From: Pseudomonas alcaligenes
GTDB lineage: Bacteria; Pseudomonadota; Gammaproteobacteria; Pseudomonadales; Pseudomonadaceae
DNA length: 64,000 bases
Direction of reading: 5' to 3'
NCBI RefSeq assembly: GCF_014490745.1
Contig: NZ_LZEU01000001.1
Span: 4,181,501-4,245,500, forward strand
The notes under the pieces were generated by a model. It ran no database searches. It saw only the letters and a program-made list of their open reading frames with translations, and was not told where the DNA came from. A program made the translations under genes and the position numbers. Numbering within the stretch: position 1 is the first letter of the stretch; the number at the start of each line of letters is the position of its first letter. This document shows, piece after piece, positions 14,101 through 22,532 of the stretch.

Positions 14101-14390
14101 CCTGGCCGAGTGGTGAATTCGGCGCCATGGGCCTGGAAGGCGCCGTGCGCCTGGGCTTCGCCAAGGAGCTGGCAGCCCAGCCGGACGAGACCAGCCGCCA
14201 GGCGCTGTTCGACAAGCTGGTGGGCAAGGCCTACGCCAACGGCAAGGCACTGAACATGGCCAGCTACCTGGAGATCGACGCGGTGATCGACCCGGCCGAG
14301 AGCCGCGCCTGGCTGCTGCGCGGACTCAACGCGGCACCGGCCCCGGCGCCACGCACGGGCAAGAAACGCCCCTTCGTCGACACCTGGTAA
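11127..14390 (+). CDS. Single-chain biotin-dependent acyl-CoA carboxylase
   Basis: A 1087-residue fusion containing all parts of an acyl-CoA carboxylase: an N-terminal biotin carboxylase (LLIANRGEIAIRIA; ATP-grasp loop GGGGRGMRAV near residue 160), a biotin carrier domain with the biotinylated Lys516 in LEAMKME, and a C-terminal carboxyltransferase (about 570-1087, with FGLIANNPAHLGG and DTPGFMVGPEAE). This order and length match the single-polypeptide long-chain acyl-CoA carboxylases described from mycobacteria and Rhodopseudomonas. The substrate is therefore probably an acyl-CoA, not pyruvate. The start ATG has GGAG 8 nt upstream. The frame stays open upstream to 10083, but that part overlaps the PAP2 gene and is not coding. 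Confidence 0.93.
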   Translation: MPFSALLIANRGEIAIRIAQACADLAIRSVAVFAEDDSASLHTRKADLAVPLKGRGVPAYLDMDQLIAIAREQGCTAVHPGYGFLAENAEFARRCRAAGLVFIGPEAQTLALFGDKAAARALAERCGAPLVAGLNHAVSLEQARAFQAEHGAVMLKALAGGGGRGMRAVSAASELDEAYARCQSEAQSAFGNGALYIEQLVQSARHIEVQVLGDGHAVSHLWERDCSLQRRNQKLLEIAPSPDLPAATREAIIACALRLAGEVNYRGIGTFEFLVEGERFYFMEANPRVQVEHTVSEQVTGIDLLHTQLRLAAGTSLDSLGLRQPPAVQGCAVQLRINLETLLADGSARPAAGVLSAYQPPSGPGLRIDGYGYAGYPVSPAYDSLLAKLIATAPDYPSALRRAYRALCEFRLEGVASNLHLLQNLLQREEVAANRVDTRFVERQLSELLGAHGAPHPHRYFVGSAAQQGNSRQSIDAPPGTLELNAPSSGVLVALTVAVGDSVAAGQSLAVLEAMKMEFEVRAERGGIVRALAAAPGDALAEGQALLFLEPAEVDGSQVQDEQAVDLAHIRADLAEVLERHERLTDARRPEAVAKRRKTGQRTTRENLDDLLDAGSFNEYGAMALAAQRRRRSHEELLELSPADGLVAGTGTVNAAAFGPQAARCMAIAYDYTVFAGTQGVMNHKKTDRMLALAEQWRLPVVLFAEGGGGRPGDTDFVGVAGLDCHTFVGMAKLSGLVPTVGIVSGRCFAGNAALLGCCDVIIATGNASIGMAGPAMIEGGGLGSYKPEEVGPTSVQGPNGVIDVLVADEAEAVQVAKQYLGYFQGPLADWQCSDPRELRHVIPENRLRVYDIRKVIALLADSGSVLELRRQFAPGLITAFIRIEGKPFGLIANNPAHLGGAIDAVAGDKAARFMQLCDAFDLPIVSLCDTPGFMVGPEAEKQGTVRHVSRMFVSAASLSVPFFTLVLRKGYGLGAQAMAAGSFHSPLFTAAWPSGEFGAMGLEGAVRLGFAKELAAQPDETSRQALFDKLVGKAYANGKALNMASYLEIDAVIDPAESRAWLLRGLNAAPAPAPRTGKKRPFVDTW

Positions 14391-14401
14391 AGCCACCGTT
14401 T

Positions 14402-14470
14402 TTGTAGGAGCGAGCTCTGCTCGCGAAGCGCTTCATGCGCCTGATTCGCGAGCAGGGCTCGCTCCTACAA
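14402..14470. repeat. Pseudomonas REP palindrome (TTGTAGGAGCGAGC type)
   Basis: Two 26-nt arms, TTGTAGGAGCGAGCTCTGCT plus CGCGAA and its inverted partner at 14445-14470, with one mismatch and a 17-nt loop. This is the common Pseudomonas extragenic palindrome and fills the gap between the carboxylase and the hydrolase gene. A long hairpin here could also act in transcript ending or stability. Confidence 0.85.
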
Positions 14471-14503
14471 GTTCGCCCTGTTTTGGTAGTGTGAGAGAAA
14501 TCC

Positions 14504-15463
14504 ATGCACATCGAACATCAGCTGCTCGCAGTCAACGGCATCGACCTCAGCGTCTACAGCGCCGGCCCGGCGCACGGCAAGCCGGTGTGGCTGCTGCACG
14601 GTTTTCCCGAATGCTGGTACGCCTGGCACCCGCAGATCGAGGCCCTGAGCCGCGCCGGCTACCGGGTATTCGCCGCGGAGATGCGCGGCTACGGGCAGAG
14701 CAGCGCACCGCGCGATCCCGCCGCCTACGACCTGCTGACCCTGTGCGGCGATATCCAGGGCGCCATGGACGCCCTCGGCCACACCCGCGTTGCGGTGGTC
14801 GGCCATGACTGGGGCGCACCGGTGGCCTGGCACCTGGCCCTGCTGGAGCCCGAGCGGGTGCAGGCACTCGGCGCGCTGTCGGTGCCGTTCGGCGGCCGGC
14901 CGAAACGCCCGGCCATCGAGATGATGCGCGAGGCCTATGCCGGGCGCTTCCACTACATCCTCTACTTCCAGCAGCCGGGGGTGGCCGAGGCCGAGCTGGA
15001 CGCCGACATCGGCCGCAGCCTGCGCCTGCTGCTCGGCGGCCTGGAAGGCGCACTGCTGGCCGACAAGCCGGCTGACGCCAGGTTGTTCGACGGTGCGCAC
15101 GACCTGGCGCTGCCGGCCTGGTGCCCGCCCGAGCTGTTCGCCGTGTACGAGCGCACCTTCGCCGGTCGCGGCTTCCACGGTGCGCTGAACTGGTACCGCA
15201 ACTTCGAGCGCAACTGGCAACGCACCGAGCCGTTGGCCGAGCTGCAGGTGCAGCAGCCGACCCTGTTCCTGCTCGGCGAGCGCGACCCGGTCGGGCGCTT
15301 CGAGGCACCGACGCTCAAGCGCATGGCCGCCAAGGTGCCGCGCCTGGAGCAGCACCTGCTGGCGGACTGCGGCCACTGGCTGCAGAGCGAGCGCGGCGAG
15401 CAGGTCAACGCCCTGCTGCTGGACTTCCTCGCCCGCCACTACCCGGCAGCACCCACCCCGTAG
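14504..15463 (+). CDS. Alpha/beta hydrolase, epoxide-hydrolase-like
   Basis: A 319-residue hydrolase with HGFPE (oxyanion loop), the nucleophile elbow VVGHDWGA giving Asp102 as nucleophile, and the catalytic His in DCGHWLQ. Asp as nucleophile in GHDWG distinguishes epoxide hydrolases and haloalkane dehalogenase relatives from serine esterases. The HGFPE motif favours the soluble epoxide hydrolase branch. Cytoplasmic, no signal peptide. It follows the acyl-CoA carboxylase after a REP element, so cotranscription is uncertain. Confidence 0.82.
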   Translation: MHIEHQLLAVNGIDLSVYSAGPAHGKPVWLLHGFPECWYAWHPQIEALSRAGYRVFAAEMRGYGQSSAPRDPAAYDLLTLCGDIQGAMDALGHTRVAVVGHDWGAPVAWHLALLEPERVQALGALSVPFGGRPKRPAIEMMREAYAGRFHYILYFQQPGVAEAELDADIGRSLRLLLGGLEGALLADKPADARLFDGAHDLALPAWCPPELFAVYERTFAGRGFHGALNWYRNFERNWQRTEPLAELQVQQPTLFLLGERDPVGRFEAPTLKRMAAKVPRLEQHLLADCGHWLQSERGEQVNALLLDFLARHYPAAPTP

Positions 15464-15614
15464 GGCGCAGCCATGCGCACCAAGCCCCCCCCTGCGCGGT
15501 TACGGGGGCGCACGGCGCACACTGCGACAGGGGCTGGCTGATGGCAGTTTGGGCAAGCGGGCGGTGCTTCAGGTAAACTGCCGCATCTTTTGTACGCCTA
15601 TAACGATCTGCCTG

Positions 15615-17528
15615 ATGCCGACCACCTTCCACGAGATCCCCCGCGAGCGCCCCGTCACGCCCCTGCTCGACCGTGCCGAGACCCCGGACGGCCTGCGCCG
15701 CCTGGCGGAGAGCGAGCTGGAAAGCCTCGCCGACGAGCTGCGCCAGTACCTGCTGTACAGCGTCGGCCAGACCGGCGGGCACTTCGGCGCCGGCCTCGGC
15801 GTGGTCGAGCTGACCATCGCCCTGCACTACATCTTCGACACCCCGGACGACCGTCTGGTGTGGGACGTCGGCCACCAGGCCTACCCGCACAAGATCCTCA
15901 CCGGCCGTCGCGAGCGCATGGCCAGCCTGCGCCAGAAGAACGGCCTGGCCGCCTTCCCGCGGCGCAGCGAGAGCGAGTACGACACCTTCGGCGTCGGCCA
16001 CTCCAGCACCAGCATCAGCGCGGCCCTCGGCATGGCCATCGCCGCACGCCTGCAAGGTTCGCGGCGCAAGTCGGTGGCGGTGATCGGCGACGGCGCGCTG
16101 ACCGCCGGCATGGCCTTCGAGGCGCTCAACCATGCGTCCGATGTGAAGGCCAACATGCTGGTCGTGCTCAACGACAACGACATGTCGATCTCGAAGAACG
16201 TCGGCGGCCTGTCCAACTACCTGGCCAAGATCATCTCCAGCCGCACCTATTCGAGCATGCGCGAAGGCAGCAAGAAGATCCTCTCGCGCCTGCCCGGCGC
16301 CTGGGAGATCGCGCGCAAGGTCGAGGAACACGCCAAGGGCATGCTGGTGCCCGGCACCCTGTTCGAGGAGCTGGGCTGGAACTACGTCGGCCCCATCGAC
16401 GGCCACGACCTGCCCACCCTGATCGCCACCTTGCGCAATATGCGCGACCTGGAAGGCCCGCAGTTCCTCCATGTGGTGACCAAGAAGGGTAAGGGCTTCG
16501 CCCCGGCCGAGGCCGACCCGATCGGCTACCACGCGATCACCAAGCTGGAGCCGATCAATCCGCCGGCGCAGCCCAAGCAGCCCTCCGGGCCCAAGTATTC
16601 GGCCGTGTTCGGCCAGTGGCTGTGCGATATGGCCGCCCAGGATGAGCGTTTGGTCGGCATCACTCCGGCGATGAAGGAAGGCTCCGACCTGGTGGCCTTC
16701 GCCGACAAGTTCCCGGCCCGCTACTTCGACGTCGCCATCGCCGAGCAGCATGCAGTGACCCTGGCCGCCGGCATGGCCTGCGACGGCATCAAGCCGGTGG
16801 TGGCGATCTACTCCACCTTCCTGCAGCGCGCCTACGACCAGCTGATCCACGACGTGGCCGTGCAGCACCTCGACGTGCTGTTCGCCATCGACCGCGCCGG
16901 CCTGGTCGGCGAAGACGGCCCGACCCACGCCGGCAGCTTCGACATTTCCTACCTGCGCTGCATCCCCGGCATGCTGGTGATGACCCCCAGTGACGAGAAC
17001 GAGCTGCGCCGCATGCTCACCACCGGCTACCTGTTCAACGGCCCGGCGGCAGTGCGCTATCCGCGCGGCAGCGGCCCCAACGCAGTGATCGAGGCAGCCC
17101 TGGAGCCGCTGCAGATCGGCAAGGGCGTGGTGCGACGCCAGGGCAAGGGTGTCGCCCTGCTGGTGTTCGGTGTGCAGCTGAGCGAAGCCCTGCGCGTCGC
17201 CGAAACGCTGGATGCCACCGTGGTCGACATGCGCTTCGTCAAACCCCTCGACGAAGCCCTGCTGCGCGAACTGGCAGCCAGCCACGCGCTGCTGGTGAGC
17301 ATCGAGGAAAACGCCGTGATGGGCGGCGCAGGCTCAGCGGTGAGCGAGTTCCTCGCCGCCGAGAACCTGCTCAAGCCGCTGCTGCAGCTGGGCCTGCCGG
17401 ACTACTACGTGGAGCACGCCAAGCCGGCGCAGATGCTCGCCGAATGCGGCCTGGACGTGGCCGGCATCGAATCCGCCGTGCGCGCCCGCCTGGCCCTGCT
17501 TGAGCAGGATTCAGCACAAGCTGACTGA
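15615..17528 (+). CDS. dxs: 1-deoxy-D-xylulose-5-phosphate synthase
   Basis: A 637-residue thiamine-diphosphate enzyme condensing pyruvate and glyceraldehyde-3-phosphate, the first step of the MEP isoprenoid pathway. It shows the [12 protein letters not shown] start region, the ThDP/Mg site [15 protein letters not shown], and the transketolase-like [14 protein letters not shown]. The start at 15615 ([13 protein letters not shown]) agrees with the Pseudomonas N-terminus; the frame is open 22 codons further up without a plausible start. It is detached here from xseB-ispA and must have its own promoter in 15464-15614. Confidence 0.97.
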   Translation: MPTTFHEIPRERPVTPLLDRAETPDGLRRLAESELESLADELRQYLLYSVGQTGGHFGAGLGVVELTIALHYIFDTPDDRLVWDVGHQAYPHKILTGRRERMASLRQKNGLAAFPRRSESEYDTFGVGHSSTSISAALGMAIAARLQGSRRKSVAVIGDGALTAGMAFEALNHASDVKANMLVVLNDNDMSISKNVGGLSNYLAKIISSRTYSSMREGSKKILSRLPGAWEIARKVEEHAKGMLVPGTLFEELGWNYVGPIDGHDLPTLIATLRNMRDLEGPQFLHVVTKKGKGFAPAEADPIGYHAITKLEPINPPAQPKQPSGPKYSAVFGQWLCDMAAQDERLVGITPAMKEGSDLVAFADKFPARYFDVAIAEQHAVTLAAGMACDGIKPVVAIYSTFLQRAYDQLIHDVAVQHLDVLFAIDRAGLVGEDGPTHAGSFDISYLRCIPGMLVMTPSDENELRRMLTTGYLFNGPAAVRYPRGSGPNAVIEAALEPLQIGKGVVRRQGKGVALLVFGVQLSEALRVAETLDATVVDMRFVKPLDEALLRELAASHALLVSIEENAVMGGAGSAVSEFLAAENLLKPLLQLGLPDYYVEHAKPAQMLAECGLDVAGIESAVRARLALLEQDSAQAD

Positions 17529-17547
17529 AACCCGCTTGTGGCCCGAC

Positions 17548-17577
17548 ACGCCGTGCACTAAGGTGCGCGGCGTTTTG
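17548..17577 (+). terminator. Terminator after dxs
   Basis: An ACGCCGTGCAC / GTGCGCGGCGT stem (one G-U pair) with a 4-base loop, followed by TTTTGCATT, 20 bp after the dxs stop. Confidence 0.7.
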
Positions 17578-17589
17578 CATTCCGCCAAG

Positions 17590-17822
17590 GTGCGCCAGAG
17601 CTGCCGACGATCCGCCCCGCGCGATCGTCGCAGGCGGCGTTAAACGGGAAGCCGGTGCGCTCACGAGCCATCCCGGCGCTGCCCCCGCAACGGTAATCGA
17701 CCGCAGCCCTGCGCTGCCCGCCTGCTCATCCGCCACTGGGATTTCCCGGGAAGGCGAGCCGGCGCGTCGAGAGCCCGGAGACCGGCCTGGACGGATTCGA
17801 CTGGTGTTGCGGAGGGCAGCAC
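17590..17822 (+). promoter_or_regulatory. Cobalamin (adenosylcobalamin) riboswitch upstream of btuB
   Basis: The conserved cobalamin aptamer blocks are visible in order: GGCGTTAAACGGGAAGCCGGT, then GCTGCCCCCGCAACGGTAA (the B12 box region), a CCACTGGG / CCCGGGAAGG stem, and GAGCCCGGAGACCGGCC. It ends about 70 bp before the btuB ATG, the usual arrangement for B12 repression of the B12 transporter. Exact 5' and 3' limits are estimated. It fills most of the 364-bp gap after dxs. Confidence 0.93.
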
Positions 17823-17892
17823 CGTCAAGCGCTGGCGCTTGCCGTGCTTGTCCTGCCCTTCTCAAAAGCTCTGCTCTTTTGAGGATTTACCC

Positions 17893-19812
17893 ATGAAGTT
17901 TTCCCGGCTGGCCCTGCCTGCCCTACTGCTGCCCCTGCCGCTGCTGAGCCAGGCCGATGACAGTGCCGCATCCGCCAGCCCGCTGAGCCTGCCCGAAACG
18001 GTGATCACCTCCGGGCGTATCGCCGAACCGCTGAACCAGGCCACCGCCGCCACCAGCGTGTTCACCCGCGCCGATATCGAACGCCTGCAGCCGAGTTCGA
18101 TCAACGACCTGCTGGCCCGCGTACCCGGCGTACAGGTGGTGCAGAACGGCGGCCGTGGCAGCAATACCTCGCTGTTCATCCGCGGCGCCAGCAACACCCA
18201 GAGCCTGATCCTGGTAGACGGCCAGCGCATCGGCTCGGCCTCCGACGGCGGCGCCAGCATCCAGTACCTGAATGTCGACGAAATCGAGCGCGTGGAAGTG
18301 GTGCGCGGCTCGCGCTCGGCACTCTATGGCAGCGATGCCATGGGCGGTGTGATCCAGATCTTCACCCGCCAGGGCGAGCCCGGCCTGCAGCCGCGCCTGA
18401 GCATCAGGGCTGGCAGCAACCAGACCTGGGAGCGCAGCCTGGGGCTTTCCGGCGGTGACCAGCAAACCCAGTTCAGCCTCAATGGCAGCCTCGACGAAAC
18501 TGCCGGCATCGACCGCACGGGCCCGTCCTTCGCCTCGGACAGCGACCACGATGCCTATCGCAACAAGGCGCTGAGCCTCAACCTCACTCACCAGTTCAGC
18601 GACGACCTGCAGGCCGGTGTCAGCGCCCTGGATCAGCGTGGCCGCTCGGAGTTCGACAACCCCTTCGGGCGGTTCGACATGACCACCTACCAGAGCTACC
18701 CGCAGCAGCCGTACATCGACTTCGCCCTCAGCAGCTTTTCGAGCTTCCTCGATGCCCAGCTCAACCAGACCTGGAACAGCCGCCTGGAGCTCGGCCACAG
18801 CGAAAGCCGCCAGGAAGGCCACGACAAGCTCAGCGCTGAGCGCACCCTGTTCAACACCTACCGCGACTCCGCCAACTGGCTCAACACCCTGCAGCTGGAC
18901 GACAGCAACAGCCTGCTGCTGGGCGCCGACTGGTACGAGGACGAACTGCACAGCAGCACCGGTTACGACCAGGAAACCCGCTGGAACCAGGCCGCCTACG
19001 CGCAGCACCGCTTCCAGGGCGAATGGCTGTCCACCGAACTGGGCATCCGCCACGACAAGAACGAGCAGTTCGGCAGCGAGAACACCTGGAACGCCTCGCT
19101 CACCCTACCGCTGGCCGACACGGACACCGACCTGATCGCCTCCTACAGCGAAGGTTTCCGCGCGCCGAACTTCAACGAGCTGTACTGGCCGGACGACGGC
19201 AATGGCTACATCGGCAACCCCGACCTGTCGCCCGAGCACTCGAAGAGCTATGAGCTGCAATTGCGCGGCGAGCACTTCGAGACCAGCTGGAGCGTCGCCG
19301 CCTACCGCAACGATGTCGACGACCTGATCAGCACCGTGCTGTACGACCCGGTCTTCTACATCTACCGTGCGGTCAACCTGAACAAGGCCCGCCTGCAGGG
19401 CATCGAGCTGAATGTCTCGCGTGAAGTGCTGGGCTGGACGGCCTCGGCCAACGCCAACTTCCTCGATGCCCGCGACCGCGAAACCGGCCATACCCTGCCG
19501 CGCCGCGCCCGGCGCAACTTCAACCTCGACCTCGACCGCCAGTTCGGCCGCCTGGGCCTGGGCGCAACCTGGCAAGCCGTGAGTTCCAGCTATGACGACG
19601 TCGACAACAGCCGCGAGCTCGCCGGCTACGGCCTGCTCGGCCTGCGCAGCAGCTGGCAGGCCAGCCACGAGCTGCAGCTGGAGCTCACGCTGGACAACCT
19701 GCTGGACAAGGATTACAGCCGCGCGATGTACAGCCATGACGGCGCCAACTATGGCTACCGCGAGGAAGGTCGCACGGCCATGTTCGGCGTGGTCTGGACG
19801 CCGGAAATCTAA
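17893..19812 (+). CDS. btuB: TonB-dependent vitamin B12 outer-membrane receptor
   Basis: A 639-residue outer-membrane receptor. An N-terminal signal peptide (about 20 residues) is followed by a TonB box around ETVITSG and a plug domain (LLARVPGVQV, SLFIRGASNTQSLILVDGQR, VEVVRGSRSALYGSDAMGGVIQIFT). The 22-strand barrel ends with a terminal aromatic-type strand (MFGVVWTPEI). The B12 riboswitch upstream supports the substrate. The ATG at 17893 gives a proper signal peptide. The periplasmic B12-binding protein gene btuF is convergent 107 bp downstream. Confidence 0.95.
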   Translation: MKFSRLALPALLLPLPLLSQADDSAASASPLSLPETVITSGRIAEPLNQATAATSVFTRADIERLQPSSINDLLARVPGVQVVQNGGRGSNTSLFIRGASNTQSLILVDGQRIGSASDGGASIQYLNVDEIERVEVVRGSRSALYGSDAMGGVIQIFTRQGEPGLQPRLSIRAGSNQTWERSLGLSGGDQQTQFSLNGSLDETAGIDRTGPSFASDSDHDAYRNKALSLNLTHQFSDDLQAGVSALDQRGRSEFDNPFGRFDMTTYQSYPQQPYIDFALSSFSSFLDAQLNQTWNSRLELGHSESRQEGHDKLSAERTLFNTYRDSANWLNTLQLDDSNSLLLGADWYEDELHSSTGYDQETRWNQAAYAQHRFQGEWLSTELGIRHDKNEQFGSENTWNASLTLPLADTDTDLIASYSEGFRAPNFNELYWPDDGNGYIGNPDLSPEHSKSYELQLRGEHFETSWSVAAYRNDVDDLISTVLYDPVFYIYRAVNLNKARLQGIELNVSREVLGWTASANANFLDARDRETGHTLPRRARRNFNLDLDRQFGRLGLGATWQAVSSSYDDVDNSRELAGYGLLGLRSSWQASHELQLELTLDNLLDKDYSRAMYSHDGANYGYREEGRTAMFGVVWTPEI

Positions 19813-19864
19813 GGCGCCGCCATCCGCAAAAGCCCGCCGCGGGCCGCAACAGCTCGCAGCATGC

Positions 19865-19890
19865 AAAAGGCACCTTGCGGGGCCTTTTTT
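19865..19890. terminator. Terminator between convergent btuB and btuF
   Basis: An AAAAGGC / GCCTTTT stem with a T-run, placed between the two convergent genes; A-runs on the other side could let it serve both directions. Confidence 0.7.
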
Positions 19891-19919
19891 ATCGCCGGGC
19901 GGAGTCGCGAATTCCCGCC

Positions 19920-20732
19920 CTAGTGTGCCTTGGCCAGCAGCGCACAGAGCTTCTCGGTGGCCGCCAGCATCTGGTAGCTGGGCCGCTCCAGGCCCTTGTC
20001 CGGCACCGTCCACAGCTGCTCGCGGCGCACTGCCTGCAGCTGCGTCCAGGGCTTCCAGAGCGCCAGCTCGGCCGGGCTGCCGCCGAGGATCACCGCCGGG
20101 TCGCGCTGCAGCACGCTTTCCACATTGACCTGAGCCGCCGGCACTGCAATGTCGGCGAACACATTGCGCGCGCCGCACACCTCCAGGGCCTGGCTGACGA
20201 TCTGCCGGCCGCCGATGGTGAACGGCGGCTCATGCCAGACCTGATAGAACACCGGCAGCGGCTGCTGCCGCCGATAGCGCGCACGCAGCTCGGCCATGCC
20301 CGCCGTAAAGCTCTCGGCCAACTGGCGGCCACGCTCGGCGCGGCCGACGCGCTCACCGATCGCGGCGAACTGCTCGGCCAGGGCGGCGAAATCGGCCGGC
20401 TCACCGATGTACAGCGGAATGGCGAAGCGCTCCAGCTGCTCGCGCTGAGCCGGTGACACGCTGGCCGGCCAGAGCAGAATCAGATCGGGCTTGAGGCTGA
20501 GCAGGCGCTCCAGGTCGAGCTGGCCATAGCGCCCTACCGAGGGCACCCCGGCCAGGGCAGCGGGACGCTGGTCGCCATCGAGCACGCCGACCAGCTGCCC
20601 GGCAGCGCCCAGTTCCAGCATGATTTCCGAGAGTGACGGCGCCAGGCTCACCACCCGCTCGGCCGCCGCCAGCGGCAGGCAGCAGGCGAGCAGACAGCAG
20701 GCGAGCAGGCAGGCGCCGAGCAGCCGGCGCAT
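19920..20732 (-). CDS. btuF: Cobalamin-binding periplasmic protein
   Basis: A 270-residue class III periplasmic binding protein. It has a signal peptide (LLGACLLACCLLACCLPLAA, cleavage near AAA-ERV), then RVVSLAPSLSEIMLELGA and VGRYGQLDLERLLSLKPDLILLW, typical of BtuF. It delivers B12 to the BtuCD transporter; no btuCD is in the window. It is the last gene of the long minus-strand riboflavin operon and its start overlaps the stop of the upstream membrane-protein gene. Cys residues in the signal region could allow lipidation, but no clean lipobox is evident. Confidence 0.88.
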   Translation of the reverse strand: MRRLLGACLLACCLLACCLPLAAAERVVSLAPSLSEIMLELGAAGQLVGVLDGDQRPAALAGVPSVGRYGQLDLERLLSLKPDLILLWPASVSPAQREQLERFAIPLYIGEPADFAALAEQFAAIGERVGRAERGRQLAESFTAGMAELRARYRRQQPLPVFYQVWHEPPFTIGGRQIVSQALEVCGARNVFADIAVPAAQVNVESVLQRDPAVILGGSPAELALWKPWTQLQAVRREQLWTVPDKGLERPSYQMLAATEKLCALLAKAH

Positions 20733-21151
20733 CAGCCGAGCTGGCGGGGAATGCGGTACAGGCTGAACAGCACCACGCTGCTCAGCGCCAGCAGCACCAG
20801 AGCTACCGCGTGCAGGCCGGTGAACAGCCCCGGCACCGCGACCCAGGCCGGCAGGGCGGCAGCCAGGAAGGCCAGACGCCGGCGGCGCGCCAGTTCGATC
20901 CAGGCGGCCGGCTCGTCGGCGCTGTCCAGCGCCTTTTCGGTGGCGATCAGCGCGCGCTTGTAGGCAGAGAACAGCGGCAGGGTGACGAACAGCGAGCCCA
21001 GGCCGGCAACGAACAGCGGCAGTTCGAGCATCTGCAGCACCGGCTGCACCTTGCCGAACAGCAGGTTGAGGCAGAACAGCGGCGCCAGGGCGAAACCGAG
21101 CCAGCGCCACCATTCCAGGGCCAGACGGCGACGCACCTCGGTGCGGGTCAC
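20732..21151 (-). CDS. Small integral membrane protein of unknown function
   Basis: A 139-residue protein with about four hydrophobic segments ([66 protein letters not shown]). I do not recognise a functional family. A gene of this kind occupies the same place between ribA and btuF in P. aeruginosa as I remember it. It overlaps ribA by 4 bp upstream and btuF by one base downstream, so it is translated as part of the operon. Confidence 0.8.
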   Translation of the reverse strand: MTRTEVRRRLALEWWRWLGFALAPLFCLNLLFGKVQPVLQMLELPLFVAGLGSLFVTLPLFSAYKRALIATEKALDSADEPAAWIELARRRRLAFLAAALPAWVAVPGLFTGLHAVALVLLALSSVVLFSLYRIPRQLG

Positions 21152-21759
21152 TCCTGCTCTTCCTGGTGCTGCAGACCGAGCATGTGGCCGAGCTTGCCGG
21201 CCTTGGTCGCCAGGTACTTGCGGTTATGCGGGTTGCGCCCGGCTTCCAGCGGCATGCGCTCGGCCACGCGCACGCCGAAGCCTTCCAGGGCTTTGACCTT
21301 GCGTGGGTTGTTGGTCATCAGCTTGATCGCGCTGACGCCCAGGTGATCGAGCATCGGCTGGCAGATCGAGTAGTCGCGCTGGTCGGCGGCGAAGCCCAGG
21401 CGCTCGTTGGCCTCGACCGTGTCGGCGCCGCCGTCCTGCAGCTCGTAGGCGCGGATCTTGTTGAGCAGGCCGATGCCGCGACCTTCCTGGCGCAGATACA
21501 GAAGCACGCCGCGGCCTTCATTGGCGATGGCGCGCAGGGCCGCCTCGAGCTGGGCGCCGCAGTCGCAGCGCTGGCTGAACAGGGCATCGCCGGTCAGGCA
21601 TTCGGAGTGCAGGCGACCCAGCACCGGCTGGCCGTCGGCGATATCGCCAAGGGTCAGGGCCACGTGTTCCTTGCCACTGGCTTCGTCGAGGAAGCCGTGC
21701 ATGGTGAACTCCGCGAAGGGCGTGGGCAGCTTGGAGGCGGCGACGAAGACGACGGACAC
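21148..21759 (-). CDS. ribA: GTP cyclohydrolase II
   Basis: A 203-residue enzyme opening GTP to the first riboflavin pyrimidine intermediate. It has the zinc cysteines in [17 protein letters not shown] and the catalytic RQEGRGIGL and TNNPRK motifs. I choose the GTG at 21759 as start: AGGAG lies 6 nt upstream and the N-terminus then reads [15 protein letters not shown] like other Pseudomonas RibA. A longer frame to 21813 has no such site. This active copy complements the bifunctional-looking ribB in the same operon, whose GTP cyclohydrolase half is degenerate. Confidence 0.95.
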   Translation of the reverse strand: MSVVFVAASKLPTPFAEFTMHGFLDEASGKEHVALTLGDIADGQPVLGRLHSECLTGDALFSQRCDCGAQLEAALRAIANEGRGVLLYLRQEGRGIGLLNKIRAYELQDGGADTVEANERLGFAADQRDYSICQPMLDHLGVSAIKLMTNNPRKVKALEGFGVRVAERMPLEAGRNPHNRKYLATKAGKLGHMLGLQHQEEQE

Positions 21760-21881
21760 CGGAGGCTCCTGTTGGGTATTGGGCAGAAAAGGCCGGCATT
21801 GTACCAGCAGCACCGCGCCGCCGGTCAGCGTGAATTGTGCGGGATAAGGATCAGGCTATTCGATGGATCGCGCCCGACCGC

Positions 21882-22532
21882 TCAGATTTTCGACTCCAGC
21901 TGCAGCACGCCGTTGTCCTCGCGCCAGCGCACCCGGCTGAGGAAGCTCATGCCCAGCAGCACCTCGGCAGGCGAGTCGCCTTCGAGCACCGCGGCATCCA
22001 CGCCCAGCACTTCGAGACCGGCGACCTTGACGCTGTCCAGGTGGATGCGCCAGCCACGCACGTTGCCGCCGGCGGTACCGGCGACCATCGGCGAGCCCTG
22101 CACCCGGTAGTCGATGCCCAGGCGCCGGGCCTGCGCCTCGTTCATCGCCACCGTGGTGGCGCCGGTATCGACCAGGAACTGCACCGGATGGCCGTCGATC
22201 GAGCCGGCCACCCAGTAGTGCCCACCGGTACCCTGGGTAATGCTGGCCTGGGTCTTCTGCGGCGTGGCCATGCCGCCCTGGTTGTACTCGCGCGACAGCC
22301 CGTAGTTGCGCTGCACGCCGTCAACCAGCAGCACCGCGCCCTTGCTGTCGGCGCTCAGCACCTTGACCCCGCCCGGGCCGGTCTGCCCGGCCTTGACCAG
22401 CTTGCGCTGCCCCTCCACCAGCAACACCGCGGCATTGGGAAACAGGCCGACCACCTGCACCTGGGTCTCGGCCCGCAGCGCGGGGGCAGTGGCCAGCAGC
22501 AGGCTGGCACACAGCAGTTCAAGGCGACGCAT
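21882..22532 (-). CDS. Exported retropepsin-like aspartic protease
   Basis: A 216-residue protein with a signal peptide (LLCASLLLATAPALRA). An N-terminal beta-rich region of about 80 residues precedes a single retropepsin domain whose catalytic motif is FLVDTGATTVAMN, with LLGMSFLSRV near the end. It is a larger paralogue of 4833-5363: both have GGHY followed by a short beta hairpin and the DTGA motif. It probably acts in the periplasm as a dimer. The start overlaps the upstream gene by 14 bp, indicating operon membership. Confidence 0.85.
   Translation of the reverse strand: MRRLELLCASLLLATAPALRAETQVQVVGLFPNAAVLLVEGQRKLVKAGQTGPGGVKVLSADSKGAVLLVDGVQRNYGLSREYNQGGMATPQKTQASITQGTGGHYWVAGSIDGHPVQFLVDTGATTVAMNEAQARRLGIDYRVQGSPMVAGTAGGNVRGWRIHLDSVKVAGLEVLGVDAAVLEGDSPAEVLLGMSFLSRVRWREDNGVLQLESKI

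Noticed and set aside
11085..14396. A long open frame of 1103 codons on the minus strand opposite the acyl-CoA carboxylase
   Set aside because: It is an antisense shadow of a high-GC gene with strong third-position bias. It lacks any recognisable domain, while the plus strand encodes complete carboxylase motifs.
15405..17285. A 626-codon minus-strand open frame opposite dxs
   Set aside because: Same artefact; its composition is typical of reverse-complemented GC-rich coding DNA.
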